Source: Peptococcaceae bacterium (GTDB lineage: Bacteria > Bacillota > Dehalobacteriia > UBA4068 > JAAVYR01). Taken from it: a DNA stretch of 64,000 bases. The position numbers and the translations under genes are program-made. The DNA is taken from assembly GCA_022791255.1 (NCBI GenBank), contig JAAVYR010000001.1, positions 1-64,000 of the forward strand, given 5' to 3'. The notes under the pieces were generated by a model. That model was not told the origin of the DNA. It searched no databases and saw only the letters and a program-made list of their open reading frames with translations. Within the stretch, counting starts at the first letter, position 1. Each line of letters starts with the position of its first letter. Shown here one piece after another: positions 63,777 to 64,000 of the stretch.

Positions 63777-64000
63777 TCTCACTGACCTCCTTGTCTACGC
63801 ATTGCCCGTTATCCTTAGGCAATTCTTTAAAACTTAATCTGATTTCTTCATTTGTTACTGTTTTTTGCTGTGCAAGTTTTTCTTGCAGCCGCGGCGCTAC
63901 ATAATGCACCATTTGTACATGACGGCAATTTTTTATTTTAGGCTTTTCCATAGGGCGTTTCCGCCCATCTGCCAATAACAATCTAGCGCCGTCCTGGCTT
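63769..64000 (-). CDS. KOW domain RNA-binding protein (partial)
   Basis: Seventy-six codons of the C-terminal part are present. The frame continues past the window edge ([15 protein letters not shown] upstream of the first internal start). The sequence [20 protein letters not shown] matches the L14e-like KOW proteins found between map and infA in many Bacillota. The C-terminal tail is less conserved. Its 5' end is outside the window. Confidence 0.8.
   Translation of the reverse strand, partial: SQDGARLLLADGRKRPMEKPKIKNCRHVQMVHYVAPRLQEKLAQQKTVTNEEIRLSFKELPKDNGQCVDKEVSENV

Overview
The window is a stretch of chromosome from a low-to-mid GC Bacillota (Firmicutes) bacterium. The gene order matches the Bacillus/Clostridium core in several blocks: rpmB-yloU-yloV-recG; tmk-holB-ricT-yabA-trmN6-rsmI-metG-tatD-yabE-rsmA; and infA-rpmJ-rpsM-rpsK-rpsD-rpoA-rplQ-ecfA-ecfA-ecfT-truA-rplM-rpsI. 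An alpha/beta small acid-soluble spore protein behind a sigma-G-like promoter, a CwlD-type amidase and a SleB-type hydrolase point to an endospore former. Rubredoxin, indolepyruvate:ferredoxin oxidoreductase and a desulfoferrodoxin-like protein fit an anaerobe. A bile salt hydrolase fits a gut habitat. SLH domains on an exported protein would suit a Negativicutes-like or other S-layer-bearing lineage, but the genus cannot be fixed from this window.

Layout. 1-0.7 kb: an orphan 46-codon transcription unit and the spore protein. 0.9-6 kb: recG, fakA-like, asp23/yloU and divergent rpmB. 6-11.5 kb: bile salt hydrolase, rmuC, bioB under a BirA operator, rubredoxin, SleB-like hydrolase and an aromatic-acid exporter-like membrane protein. 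11.5-22.9 kb: a long minus-strand housekeeping run (rsmA, yabE, tatD, metG, rsmI, trmN6, yabA, ricT, holB, tmk, Orn/Lys/Arg decarboxylase). 23-24.1 kb: a divergent XRE regulator and nucleotidyltransferase pair. 24.2-30.7 kb: lysA, a HAD phosphatase and potABCD led by an XRE-cupin regulator. 31-37.4 kb: a 2-hydroxyacid dehydrogenase, a BFD-like ferredoxin, a tandem-HTH protein, an exported transglutaminase with three SLH domains, coaD, a family 4 uracil-DNA glycosylase and threonine aldolase. 37.6-49.9 kb: arginine biosynthesis (argCJBDFG behind tandem ARG boxes) and a separate argH-paaK-iorA-iorB run. 50-56 kb: the most accessory part, with cwlD, an XRE-desulfoferrodoxin fusion, MarR plus MATE pump, an ECF sigma factor with a membrane anti-sigma candidate, and a nitronate monooxygenase-like flavoprotein. 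56-64 kb: ribosomal proteins, RNA polymerase alpha, the ECF transporter energizing module and translation initiation factor IF-1.

How parts work together. The decarboxylase next to tmk makes a polyamine or diamine and potABCD imports polyamines. The arg cluster feeds arginine to that decarboxylase family. iorAB and paaK form a route from aryl-pyruvates to aryl-acetyl-CoA and aryl-acetate with reduced ferredoxin. Regulation readable from the sequence includes the BirA operator, the tandem ARG boxes, two identical palindromes at marR, a palindrome between the divergent XRE and nucleotidyltransferase promoters, and many intrinsic terminators. No rRNA, tRNA, CRISPR array, transposase or prophage was seen. 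A dispersed 25-30 bp repeat occurs four times between 38.9 and 51.1 kb.
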